DNA of 64,000 nucleotides. It comes from Haemonchus contortus (taxonomy: Eukaryota > Nematoda > Chromadorea > Rhabditida > Trichostrongylidae). The stretch covers positions 13,646,618 through 13,710,617 of the forward strand of contig LS997566.1 of assembly GCA_000469685.2 (NCBI GenBank), given 5' to 3'. The notes under the pieces are model-generated. The model saw only the letters and a list, made by a program, of their open reading frames with translations. It had not been told where the DNA came from and did no database searches. The translations under genes were made by a program, and so were the position numbers. Of this stretch, positions 1 through 10,945 are shown one piece after another. How positions within the stretch are numbered: position 1 is the stretch's first letter; every line of letters starts with the position of its first letter.

Positions 1-2244
1 TCAATCTCGTGAATTTTGATGGGCAGAGTCTCCCGAGGCGACCGTCTGATCTCGTAATTTGAAAAAAGTTATCACCAGGAAGGGAAATCTTCTATAGGGA
101 TTGATACGATCCATCACCTTAGCGAGTTTTCAACCAAGTGTCTCTCAAGTCTATATCAGATGAAGTGTGCTTTGCAAATGCAATTTGCAATTGCTGATCA
201 ATACCATAAGCACTCCGGAACTTTTGCCCAATTCATCCAGTTCTGCTCGTAGTAACTTCAATGTGAACTTCTTGTAAGCCCTGATTGGCGATGAAGTCCC
301 AGGAGGTAGCCTTGAAAAGATTATGATCTTCCCTGTGGATCTCTTCAGTTCCATCGAAAAGACTTAACCATTCCCGTCACAACTTGCTTTCGTATTGGTC
401 GTGTCAAGGATGAAGTTTTTGGTGTTCATCAATCCTATGACCATGCGTGTGAGAAAATGCGATACTTGTCACTACACCACCTCTGCCTCGTAGTGGTCGT
501 GTCGGCGAATAATATTGCTAGAGCTGGTGAAAGGCCTATCAGACCTCAAGCCTGATCACTGTTGTCACCGGTTCACGTGTTATTCATAGATAGGTGCAGA
601 GCTGTGTGCCCGAGCCCGACCTACCTCTCAAGCGCCTTGAACCACTCCAATACGAACTTGCCCAATATGCTAAAGACACATACACATAAGTGCTGACAAA
701 GGGTTGTAGAAGACAAAATATGCCTTTCGTGTGAATACTGAAACCTTGACGCTTCGGTTGGTGGTATTGGGCAAAAGTTTATGGTAGATATTCGGTGATG
801 GAAAGCGATAGCAGCCGGTAAGCGCTGCTAAGAGGCCATGGAGGAGTGAAATTTCCTTCACATCACGAGATATCCCTCACATTTACTTTCTTGGAGTTTT
901 TTTTGAATTCAGTAGATTTTCTATACTAAAAAACGAGAATGACGACTTCACACTCATTTTATGAATAGATTGGGAATCTTGACAAATGGAACAATCTATA
1001 AAGGCAAGAAGCGTCATGGATGATGACTTCTGACAATGGTGTTATCACGAGCCCACAACAATTACAAGTACCATTCATGACTCAGTTATAATATGCGACC
1101 TTCTAGAGTTGCTCACAGAGCAAAAGTAATTTAATGGGATTATGAGAATTGGACGAACGATGGTTTGCTGGAGAACTGAACTCACCGAGTTGAATTGATT
1201 GCTGTTCGGTCCACTTACTGAGAAGATGAAATTCTCGCAAAGTGGATTATTTACGGATTTGTCACAAATAATATCCGTTAGTAATCGAGTGAATATGTTG
1301 TTCGACAGAAATTCATTATCGCCAAATAATCGGTAGACGAGCTAAAATTACTGCAAACCGAAGTGTATACAGTTGCTGTAAGTGGATACGGTAGTGCTAC
1401 ACTTACTTTAAACTGCTCATAGATTTGACCAAGATAGTAAAACAAGCCTTTGACGTGGGACATGCGTGATACTGGAGCTAGCGAGAAGAATTTCCGTATC
1501 TGTAATGATAAAGCTAGGAATATTTCACTACTCTACTTATTCTCCTTATAGCGATGAGGAACAATAAAGAAATTAATGGCACTGTTTACGACAATTTTGG
1601 TGTACATACCCTTCTGTTCGAAAAGCGGAATTATATGTTGGGAATAGTTCACCGTTAGTGAAAAAAGCGAGTAAATTAGCCGATTCCGAAAAAAATGAAA
1701 AAAATAATAAAATTGGGCTGGAAAATAAGGCTTCCAAAAAAAGTGAAAATAGAGCTTGGGGGAGATTATCGTGACGGAAGTAACAGTGGAAGCGATGATT
1801 GGACGACTTCCAGTTGTTGTCATTGCGCAAAAAGCTAACTACATCAAACCAGAACTGTCCAGAACTGCCTTTCACTGTTGCTATAGGTCATGACAAGCTG
1901 TTTGAACTTCCTACATGGGCTCCCTTGGAATTGGTGGAGGCTCTACAGTGCCGGTGTAACTTGCCCGGGGATTCAGACGGTGCAGTTTTTGAGCCCTGAT
2001 AGTGCCCTCTCTAGGCGGTTTTCCGACCTGACAGCGCCACATATGGTATACGAGGGTGCCCAAGATTTATTCTAGGGGAATATCTCATGAGCCACTTCTA
2101 TGTTCTATAAAGTAAGGGTAGAGAGGGTACGGGAGGCATTTGACCCAGGAGCATGCAACATCAACTTTGAACCCTTCGTAACGGTCCGCACATCTCGTGG
2201 TCTGCGGCTAAAGAAATACAAACTAATTCTAATGATTGAAACAC
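1..2244. other. No recognised gene; 3' side of the lipase gene
   Basis: No open frame here resembles a known family and none has convincing paired splice signals. The lipase to its right is transcribed toward this stretch and still lacks its C-terminal exons, so part or all of it may be the lipase's next intron, with the missing exons beyond the left edge. The segment at about 1670-1760 is A-rich. Nothing else stands out. Confidence 0.4.
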
Positions 2245-5200
2245 CTTTTTGGAGAATTCCTGATCTTTGCTGAGTTTGGCAAGCATCGTTAGAGTTCCTT
2301 GTGAATGGCCGACGTAATAGAGAGACGTCTGGTCGGTAGCGTTCAGCACATAATCAATCATAGCTGGTAAATCGTGTTCGGCCATCTCTTCCCAACTGGA
2401 AAATGCAATAGGATTAAATTCGACTGAAATTATTTAGTAAGGGGTCCGTGCAGTACTTTGAAAGAGTGCTCACCTGAATTTCCAGAAATCATTGGAACTG
2501 CCGTCTAATACGACATGACGCCGAGAGTAAACGTTCCCTCGCATATTACCCAACCAAACATCAAATCCACGGTCAGCGAATAGAAAACCTTTAAATCAAT
2601 ATATTTGATAATTATGCGTGCTGCCCATTCGCGTCTTTTCTACACTTGATGTTCTCGGTCCCTTTTCTGCCCTCGGTAGTTAGCGAAACTAAGGAATATG
2701 GGAGATGTCGGCGCAGAACGAAGTGGAATTGGAATCCGATTTGAAAATTTCCTGTTTCTTTAAGGGCGACTTGATCAAGTGTCGTCGGCTGGAGAAGAAA
2801 TCGAATGTGGTTTGGGCGATGCAATTCCGTTCTCCGCACTACTCACTCAGGGTGGCCGCACTATGTGCTCACCCAAAGAGGAGTAATCACCTAATGTCCC
2901 CCTGATAGCTCTAAGAAGAGGAAAGAGTTTCAAAGAGTAAGAAACCATTCAGTCGGGAGCTGCCTTGGATTGCTTGTCTTTGTCAAACCGTTTCGACGAG
3001 GATATTGTCCGTATCGATATCGATGTCGATATCAATAATACGATATCGATCCATACTTTGGGATTCTCGCGCACTTAGCCCATTCCTTTGCAACTTTTTT
3101 CATCTTCACGCGCTACCTGGTCGGCCTAGTTGAGCGAACAGACGCGATCGAGTAGCGGCTGACAGGTGACCAAGAACGTTTTCTGTTTTTCAGGCCTCGA
3201 GAATCACCTCCAAATCCTTGCAGCCTGATTGGGTCTTTTAATCCCACTCTTCAGGCATTGAATTACGACGACGAAATGGATAGGTGTGCTAGAATGCGGC
3301 AATTGAAGTCAGGCACCGAAGTAGGTGATGTTCCTAGTCATCCGGAGTAGTGATCCCTTATCAAAGTGAACCTCCTCTACAGGCGTCGAATCTGAAGGGT
3401 GCTCGCTAATGTAGGGCACCACACCGTAGTATTATTGAAAGAATGCTATTTTGAAACAAACCTTCAAGAAGGGAGGATGGTGGTGGGGGTAGGGAGAGGG
3501 GTATGTCTGGCGAATGGCCTAACGGAGAATCCATATCCGACATGTCATACTCAGTTCACAACGCATTAAATGCCCAATACTATTCAACCCGAATGTGACG
3601 TTCTAAATTTTTTCCCTATCCTTGAGAGCTCTCTATATTCTAAATTGCAAGTCATTCAACAGAATTCCACAGAAATTCTGGAACGCTCAGGAGTGACTCA
3701 GAAGTAGCTCGAAGGTACATGAATCTTTCCCGGGTGAAGCATTTATAGTCGTTAAGACTGAAAGAAATTATCGCTCACCGGCTGATTGATGGGGTAGATT
3801 AAGCAGCCATATGGAGCTGGTGCAAAGGAGACCATGTTGCAAGAAAACCACGGGACGGTATGCTGTTGAATTACCATTTTCTGAAACACTTTTTGTACTG
3901 CAGTTTGCTATTTTCGATTTTGTAGAATCAAACCGACTCGGAAGTATTGAGGTATCCTGATCGTCCGATTTCTCTACAGATGAATCCACCAGTGTAAAGC
4001 TGGCATGTGTACATGTTGCAAAATTGGATGGGGTCAAAGTGGATTACTGAACATCATGCCACTTCACTTTGGGGGAGAAGGTTTTCTACAAAGATATCGT
4101 CAGCCTACAGTAAAGCTGAATGCTTCTCTACTCATATCTATAGGCGGCCGTTCGAGTGTAGGTTCGGAAGAAGGTAATTTGTTGAAAACAAGTGTGAAAG
4201 TCAAGTCATTAGAGTAGGTAACCTGTAACCCATTTGAAAATTGAGTATGAATAGGCCATGCTCACTTTTCAGAGCAAGAAGTTTCCTGGTTTCAAAAAAA
4301 AAACCATTAAGTAGGTAAATGGTTGCGGTAATCAAGTGGAAAAAAGCAGAAAAAAATTGAGCAAAACAAATATATCCTTATGAATAAGTTTATTTATGAC
4401 AATTAAGCAAAATTTTGACGATTTTGGGAGGAATGTGGCAAGTAGAGGACTATTACAAACTCATGCTCACTGGTTTGGATCACGGTTCTACATGCCTCTA
4501 GGCCAATCGAGTCATCCATCCTTCCCGGGTTCCTTGAATGGTCAGGCCCGTATGGGAAGATAGGTGCACTGACTTGTACATCGAGGCCACCGCAAAACAT
4601 TATATAACCCCTACATGGATTCAATACGCCACTATCATTCCTAATGGGAGTTGTATGTGGGAGCGCATCCCTCAGACGGGTTGTTTAGCGCCAAAAAATT
4701 TCATCCTTTATCTTTCTCTGATGAGCTAAGGAAAAACGGTAAATTCTGACATCTTGTTCCTACTAATCGCAGGAAAGCTGAACAAGCTCAAGTTTTTTCA
4801 TTTACTTAACCCGGTAAAATTTCCTCCTCATACCTCAAACGTGCAGCGGAATAACTTTCTTCTGGGCATAGCTTTCAGATTTTTTGTGAGCACCAGCATC
4901 ATAATGATAATGAGCTAAAGATTCATGCTTGGAGCTGAACCTTAGCATATGCAGACTTTAAGCTGAACCGATGAATTTCCAGATAGTTTCCCAATTAACA
5001 GCCGAGTAGACATTCTGTGGAGCAAGGAATGTGTGGGCAAAATTCGGGCGCATTCGGTGAAACAAAAATGAAACCATCGTTATAGTTAGATTAATATTAT
5101 AGGCGACATATCACAGCTCACCCTTTCCATGTGGGATGCGGTGCAGCACAAGGATATATCCATCAGCTGTTACCACACGATGCTCCTCCACTGGATAACC

Positions 5201-5910
5201 CCAATGCCGAATGATTTCAGGCTAAAAATCATTATTTATTATTTTTTTTTGGTATTGTTAACTAAGTTCACAAAAGAGAATCTGAAACTGACCACGCTCA
5301 TAATAGCTTCCGGATCAATGACGATTGGTTTGATTGTAGTCAGTTTGGGGTTAATTTTTGGCCCCCTTGCAAAAGCCGATGGATGAGTGAGTTGAGACAT
5401 CATGGGAGGCGGGGGTGGAGGTGGTAGAATAGGAAATGGAGGAGGTGGCGGTGGAAGAAGCGGTGGTTGAGGGAAAGGAGGTGCATTTGGGAACACTGGA
5501 GGTTGAGCATCAAAAGTTGGTGGAGGAAAGACTGGCAGCTGAGCAACGGGAGGAGCTGATGATGAGAAAGCTAAAGGTTGAGCTGTAATAGGTGGTAAGG
5601 GTGTGAAGAATAGGGGTGGTTGAGTAGTGAAGACATTGAAGTCCTCGTTGTTCTTGATAAAAGGAAAGAAGGACTGAGCTGGATCCCATTTCGGGGGCGT
5701 TGGAGGCCTCTGCGTGGGTTTTGTAGTTGTCGTCAAAGGAGGCCATTCAGTGGAGTCATGAGAATCTGGGAATAACAGATCCGTCTCCTGCAACAGATTC
5801 GGTGGGTGCTCCATCGGGATGACCCGACGTTGTCCGTTTGCCACATAGAGTATCGCGAGATATGAGAAGATTTCTATGACATTCTGGGGCATTCCACCTG
5901 TAATATGCAT
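2245..5910 (-). CDS. Secreted ab-hydrolase (LIPL-type) lipase with proline-rich N-terminal extension, partial at the C-terminus
   Basis: This is an acid-lipase-type alpha/beta hydrolase, a family that releases fatty acids from neutral lipids in lysosomes or outside the cell. Five minus-strand exons join in phase: 5293-5910, 5122-5221, 3779-3880, 2474-2588 and 2245-2395. Family landmarks appear in order. [14 protein letters not shown] is in the second exon. [15 protein letters not shown], carrying the HG oxyanion-loop motif, is in the third. [12 protein letters not shown] is in the fourth. The nucleophile elbow GHSQG is in the fifth, preceded by [11 protein letters not shown]. The first exon begins with a signal-like hydrophobic stretch ([14 protein letters not shown]) and then about 130 residues very rich in proline, ending DPEAIMSV, where the lipase domain starts. 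The first ATG after an acceptor-like TTTCAG (ag at 5920-5921) is 5910; an in-frame ATG at 5892 is an alternative. About 362 codons are present. The exons bearing the catalytic Asp and His were not found, so the gene either runs past the left edge or is truncated. Confidence 0.85.
3011..3052. repeat. ATCGAT-rich palindromic tract
   Basis: The sequence is a short run of TATCGATATCGATGTCGATATC type, made of overlapping self-complementary ATCGAT and GATATC words. It lies in the lipase intron between exons 3 and 4 (gene order). No function can be assigned. Confidence 0.6.
4283..4735. other. Unrecognised stretch inside the second lipase intron
   Basis: Both strands carry open frames of 63-73 residues (minus 4403-4624, plus 4538-4729) bounded by A-rich sequence. 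Neither matches a family I recognise and neither has lipase features. It may be an old mobile-element fragment in the intron, but I see no terminal repeats. Confidence 0.25.
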
Positions 5911-5914
5911 AGTA

Positions 5915-5930
5915 TTCAACTGAAATGATG
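5915..5930 (-). promoter_or_regulatory. Candidate trans-splice acceptor of the lipase mRNA
   Basis: On the minus strand a CATTTCAG acceptor lies about ten bases upstream of the first in-frame ATG of the lipase. That is the usual spacing for a nematode spliced-leader site. It could instead be a cis acceptor for an unseen 5' exon. Confidence 0.4.
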
Positions 5931-6019
5931 TGACATGACAAAAGGACTGCGCTCCAATCATTTTATTTCTTAGTAAACCACACAGGGATACCACCGAGGG
6001 GTACAAGAGAAACTGCAAG

Positions 6020-8435
6020 ATAATAAAAACAGAAGGCAGAATGACGGTAGAGTAGGATGTATCTACAGCGCGGTTGCTCTCTGTCGAACTGCAAGAACCT
6101 CCTGCCTCTCCCCACGGAAACTAAGTCCATGGAGGACGCAGATGCCCATAAAAGGAATCAGGTGATTCATAGCTTGATGACTTAAAGATAGTTTCGAGAA
6201 TCAGTCTTGTCCGCGGTGCGTTTGACCTGTTCAGATATCGAATCCGCGGACAGCGCCACTGTGTCGTTTCAACCGCTAAAGAGCGGATCTTTTCTACAGC
6301 AGCGATGCCTCATAAGACCTATTTCGGAGGTTCACTAGAAGTGACAGAGTGGCCTTCAGCATTCACAATGTGATTGGCTTGATCGTCTTTCAGAAAAAAA
6401 TGTTTCGGTTCGAACTCATGCGTTCTGGCACAGACAATTTGTAAGCACTGCATGATCAACCCCGATTCATTAGACGGCCTGGAGGGGTAGCGAAAAGGTC
6501 CCTCCTAATTTTGTTTGAAGAAGGTCCTGTATGTACTCGAAAATCATTGAGCAAATTCAACTTTATTTGTTTACCAAAAGTCATAACAAATCTGGCTTTC
6601 ATCCAGATTCATGTCACTATTCAGATCATCAAGTTGAACATTATAACTAGTTGTTTGAGCGACTTCTAGTAAATCTGCCTACGGGATGAACGCAATTCAT
6701 TGAGGTTAATAAGTGAGATTTGAAAAGAATGTATCAAAAATGTTTGAACAATTGCCATTCGCCTGCCAACGAGACCTTTGGAACACATAAAAGTTCCCCG
6801 AACTTCTTCTAGAGGTCATTCAATGGTAACGATGGGCAATAAAGACCATGTGCATCGGTGTGAAACACACTTCCTTTCAGTTGGTTCTTGTTAAAATCAT
6901 GGAATAAAAAGTCAATTATTCAACTAGCTGGCGCTCTAATAGCCCTATCTAAATCAGCGGTCCAGCGCTTTTCACTTCGTTTGGTATCCGCACTGTAGTC
7001 ACCAAAGTGACATCATTAGCTTCTTGGTTTTCACCATTTAGCGTTTGTTTCGACCTTCATGTGCGAAGGTAGGAAAAGTAATCTCTCCATTACGGTGTTA
7101 CTGTATAGAGCAGAGCAAAAGGCAAACATGGGGCAAAAGGTACTGTAGTCAAGCGGGCGGGTTGGAAGAAATGGGAGGGCAAAGAAGGATGGAAACTGTT
7201 ATATTAGAGAAGTAGCTGCAGTGATCGAAATGGGGTGGGGCTACAAAGGAGAAGTAGGTGGAGGATATGAAGCGTAAGCGAAAAAGACGAGGAGAAGCAG
7301 AGCTGAGATTTTGTGTTTATGATAGCTAAGTGTATGCAAAGAATGTTGGACCATCCATGAGTGTTTGACGAATCAATAAACACCGAAAAAAGTGCTCTAG
7401 GGCACTAAAAAAACTGCGTCTGGCCATCAGCTGTTGATATTTTGAACTGTGCTTCATAGCAGTAAAGATGCTATGGTATGCAGGTGATGAAGTACCTTGA
7501 TCATAGAAAATCGAACACCCAACCAACCATCTGTTCTGGCAGTTCAACATCCAGCAAAACTCTTAGATGCTAAGCATACAAAACTTAGCGACAAATGAGT
7601 ACATTGAACATACGAAATCCGATTGCTCTCCCACAAAAAGAACCAGTGGTAGCACCGAAAAACTCATATGGGCGAAGATCCGCCTACAGACTCCACTGAT
7701 TTTTGCCTTCATTTAACATTATTTCGAACTGAACCAATCCATCCAGCGACTCAGGGGATAGGAGGATGGGTAGATTTGAGTGGATATCAATTGTGCTCTG
7801 TTAGGAGGTGGCAACGCCTCACGAGACACCCACTTTTCCACCAGTTAACTACGTTTAACATAACTTTAATGTAATGACAACAATCGATCTCGTCCGATGT
7901 AGATTTGCACTGCAATCGATCAACTAACTGTTCATTATCCTCTTACTAGTCAAAAGGAAGAATACCAGGTATCAATCGGATATCTCGAAGTTGTCAAATA
8001 GGAAGAGAGCTGGCTGTAAATCTCGTTCTAGTGGTATTTGTTCGATTTGTAGAAGGTATTGATGGTATAGAAGTTATAGAAGTCTTCAATAGTCAGAACC
8101 CTAAAAACGAGGATGTGGGAAGTATCTAGGCTAGGTGCATATTAACAGAAGGCCGTCTTTACTCACGATGGTATAAACTCGAACCTTTCCAGCTTTAATT
8201 TTTTTGCTTCTCTGGACCTTGAGAACATTGCTCATACATACATTTTACAATCATCGATTAGGAGTGATTTCCTACTAGGAACCTCTACAGATCATCTCGA
8301 AAAGACAAATTTTCCGCACAGCGATCAATACCCTTTTGAAATTGGCCCACACGACCAACTCAGGTTCGGAACGTTTTGAGGTGCGCTTTTGGGAGTTGGC
8401 GATGTTGCGACTTACTGCCGGGATACATGTACAAG
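6020..8435. other. No recognised gene
   Basis: This stretch lies upstream of the lipase. Open frames are short and none resembles a known family. Around 7070-7330 it becomes purine-rich on the plus strand. The lipase promoter should lie in the first few hundred bases, but I see no clear TATA element. Confidence 0.4.
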
Positions 8436-9043
8436 TTATAATCTCTCTGACAACGGTGCTACCAAGTATTCTACGACTAAGGCTCTGATAATGGTGAAGG
8501 AATGCGTTCCACCGGGATGATGCAGATCTGAATTTCGGTCCCTGAACTGAATTTGTGGCGATACGCTAACTGGCACATCATGACCTCCAGGGAGGCAGTC
8601 ATTTGGCGAGGCCCCTCGCACCAAACTTGCCATTGGGGCATGTAGGCTCGTAATTCCATGCACTCATTCAGGGCGGAGTTTGGTCTGAGACACAACTATC
8701 ATAATGGTTCATTTGATGTTATTGCTGGGAGAGTCTTGCAATTATAAACAAGAATTGTCCCACGTACGTCAGACAACGCTACTGACAGATGACTGATTTC
8801 TCCAGCTAGGTTTACCGTTGAACGAATGGTCCTCGTATGCAGTAGAATTTCCCCCAACCCAGGATTGAAGAAAAGACCATTCGATAAGGTCAGACACTTT
8901 GTGAATGTGTAATTTGCTGTTAAGCCCTTCCCTTTTTTGACGAATATTAAAAAAAGTAAAGCCCAGTGAACAAATCCTACATAATCGACTATATAATACG
9001 GGATATAATCAAAACATGGTAACCCTTCAAGGACGGTGCCCAC
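8436..9043 (-). other. Ambiguous minus-strand open frames, possibly exons
   Basis: The minus strand has a 114-residue frame at 8699-9043 and two overlapping frames of 72-75 residues at 8436-8695. The larger frame is entered by an acceptor-like sequence (AACAG before CAAATTACAC near 8920), and a GTAAAC donor-like site follows in the same frame. No family is recognised, and two overlapping frames in the lower part cannot both be real. I treat this as unsupported coding potential. Confidence 0.2.
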
Positions 9044-9879
9044 GAAAGAGATCGTTGAATCTAAAACAAAGAATGGCTACAACAATAAATTTACTTAAAA
9101 GCGACTACCGCTATTAAAACGGTAATCGATGATTCACAAGATAACGGTGTTTGCATTGGCTGAGATGTCATGTGTGGGTGTGATGAGATGCGGTGTGATC
9201 CCCCACCGCTGTAAATGAGGTCACAGGAAAAATAGCGGTGCCGGTTGTCGAGCCGTTCATGCAGCGGCAAGGCGACAACGAAAAGAGTGGTCAGAGCGAA
9301 AGTGGACCGTCCTGCGCTGTTTCGTGAATAATGGCGTCATCGTGACTTATCCGGGAAACGTAATGGGCGATTAGCGCTCGACATTGAACAATGACGAGAA
9401 CCACCTCCTAAAAGGGAATTCTGCAAGAGCCGTCGAATCTGCATTGATGCTCGAACGAAGGAACTGGAAGAACGGCTTTAAAAGCAATACTCATCGCGTC
9501 AGGGATTTGCGACGTTCAACGCTAAGCTTGTCTAGGCATTCCTATCAACCAATAATTACGAGAGGGAGTTTCCTAGAGAATCTTCGACCTGACCTTTCAG
9601 AACTCGACGGGTGTTAATCGAACCTCACGTCACCCCTCGCTTTCCATTCGACCGAGCATATGGGTCGGCCTACAATGCTTCTAACCGGGGAGGATCCCAA
9701 GTCGAAGTGGCCATTTTAAATGAGACCTACTCAGCTGGACGTGTTTTTGGATACTGAGTTCAAATCTGCTTTCCAAATTTGCCAAGCGTTTCTCTGAATA
9801 CAATTATGAGTGTGGTTTCAGGGAGCTTAACAAGAGAAAACTTAAAGTATATGGATGTGTCACGTTCCTAAATAGCGGC
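9044..9879. other. No recognised gene; GC-richer patch
   Basis: The part at about 9150-9350 is noticeably richer in G and C than its surroundings and contains phrases of the kind common in nematode interspersed repeats, but I cannot name a repeat family. The only sizeable frame is 77 codons (9384-9617) and has no recognisable domain. Confidence 0.3.
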
Positions 9880-10060
9880 CTGGTGTAGTAGTGGTAAACG
9901 TGACGCTTTATGTGCGATAGGCTAGGATTCGGGTTTCGTGATAGACAAAATTTTTGCATTGCATAGAAGTTTTCCCATAAGAACTATTATAGAACATACT
10001 CTCATGGTGATTTTATCACGTTTTACGACCTTTTAATACTTTGCTGAAACCTTCTCCTAC
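9880..10060 (+). repeat. tRNA-derived SINE-like element, copy with box A
   Basis: A pol III box-A-like sequence (TGGTGTAGTAGTGG, 9881-9894) is followed about 30 bases later by a degenerate box-B-like sequence (GGATTCGGGTTTC, 9925-9937), then a tail that includes CATGGTGATTTTATCA. The tail recurs in inverted orientation at 10795-10945, so this is a repeat family and not a single tRNA gene. The full cloverleaf cannot be formed, so it is not a functional tRNA. Confidence 0.5.
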
Positions 10061-10794
10061 TTAACTACCTGTAACCGAGTGTTAGATTCCTCAAAACTTG
10101 GAGGTCCGAGCGTGTAAAACGCATATGACAAGCAATGATGCTGCTAGAATGGGTGTTGGTGCTAGATTGGGTGGGATGATGCGTAGCAGCTCCGGACTCA
10201 CCAATACCGTACTGTTGATAGCGGACTCGTGGACATCATCCAAAGACCAAAAAGCTATTCAGTGCGTCTTACCTCTGTTCATCTGTGTTCAAATAAAATA
10301 AAAGTAAAAATAAACAGGTGAAGGGAATGACATCATGCTCGAGACCACCGCGAGGCTAATACAGCTGATAGAAGCTCATTTCTTGTTTCCTTTCAAAAAG
10401 TTGGTTAATCGCATCACCTCATATGTAATAGCTCATGATCTCAACTTTTGCGTGTACAAGCGGGGCCCCATTCTTCGCTTACTATCGCTCGTCTACTTTC
10501 AATTCTGTCCGGCTAGATTTAGGGAATTCCTCTGGTCTTCATGGTATGCCTACCTAAGTACTCACCCGTTTGATTTCGGAACGCCAACACAACTCCTTAT
10601 GATTTGGGGTTAGTAAGTGCGGCGCAATGGACTGTTACGAGTTGTTTTCCATCCGTTGCTCCCATTGTGAGAAGCTTCTTTGTCTCAAGTAGTTCATGCC
10701 AGAGTATCAAATTTCTTCGTAAAAAGGCAAAATTTATCCTACTGTGAATATAGAGTGCATGAGCATGCGTGTAAAACTGAAGTATTACTTTATG

Positions 10795-10945
10795 TGGATA
10801 AATATAAGCAAAAGCATTAGAAGGTCATAAATTATGATAAAATCACCATGAAAGTATTTTCTAGTCTATACGGGGAAAATTCTATGTAATGCAAAATTCC
10901 GTCCCCCACAAAACCCGATCCCTAGCCCCGCCCTATGAAGCGAAA
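10795..10945 (-). repeat. Second, inverted SINE-like copy lacking the head
   Basis: The reverse complement aligns with 9920-10060: a box-B-like GGATCGGGTTTTGTGG, then TTTTGCATTACATAGAA and CATGGTGATTTTATCAT. The part corresponding to box A is missing, as in 5'-truncated SINEs. The copies differ at many positions, so neither is recent. Confidence 0.5.

Noticed and set aside
5239..6018. Proline-rich frame as a stand-alone protein or collagen
   Set aside because: It lacks Gly-X-Y repeats, and its last residues DPEAIMSV splice in phase to the lipase domain. The tail beyond 5293 is intron sequence.
8436..8695. Cysteine-rich secreted protein on the minus strand
   Set aside because: Two frames overlap with similar lengths, the cysteine spacing matches no family I know, and splice support is weak.
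9880..9960. Functional tRNA gene
   Set aside because: Only box-A-like and weak box-B-like sequences are present. No acceptor stem or cloverleaf closes, and a second copy shows that it is a repeat.
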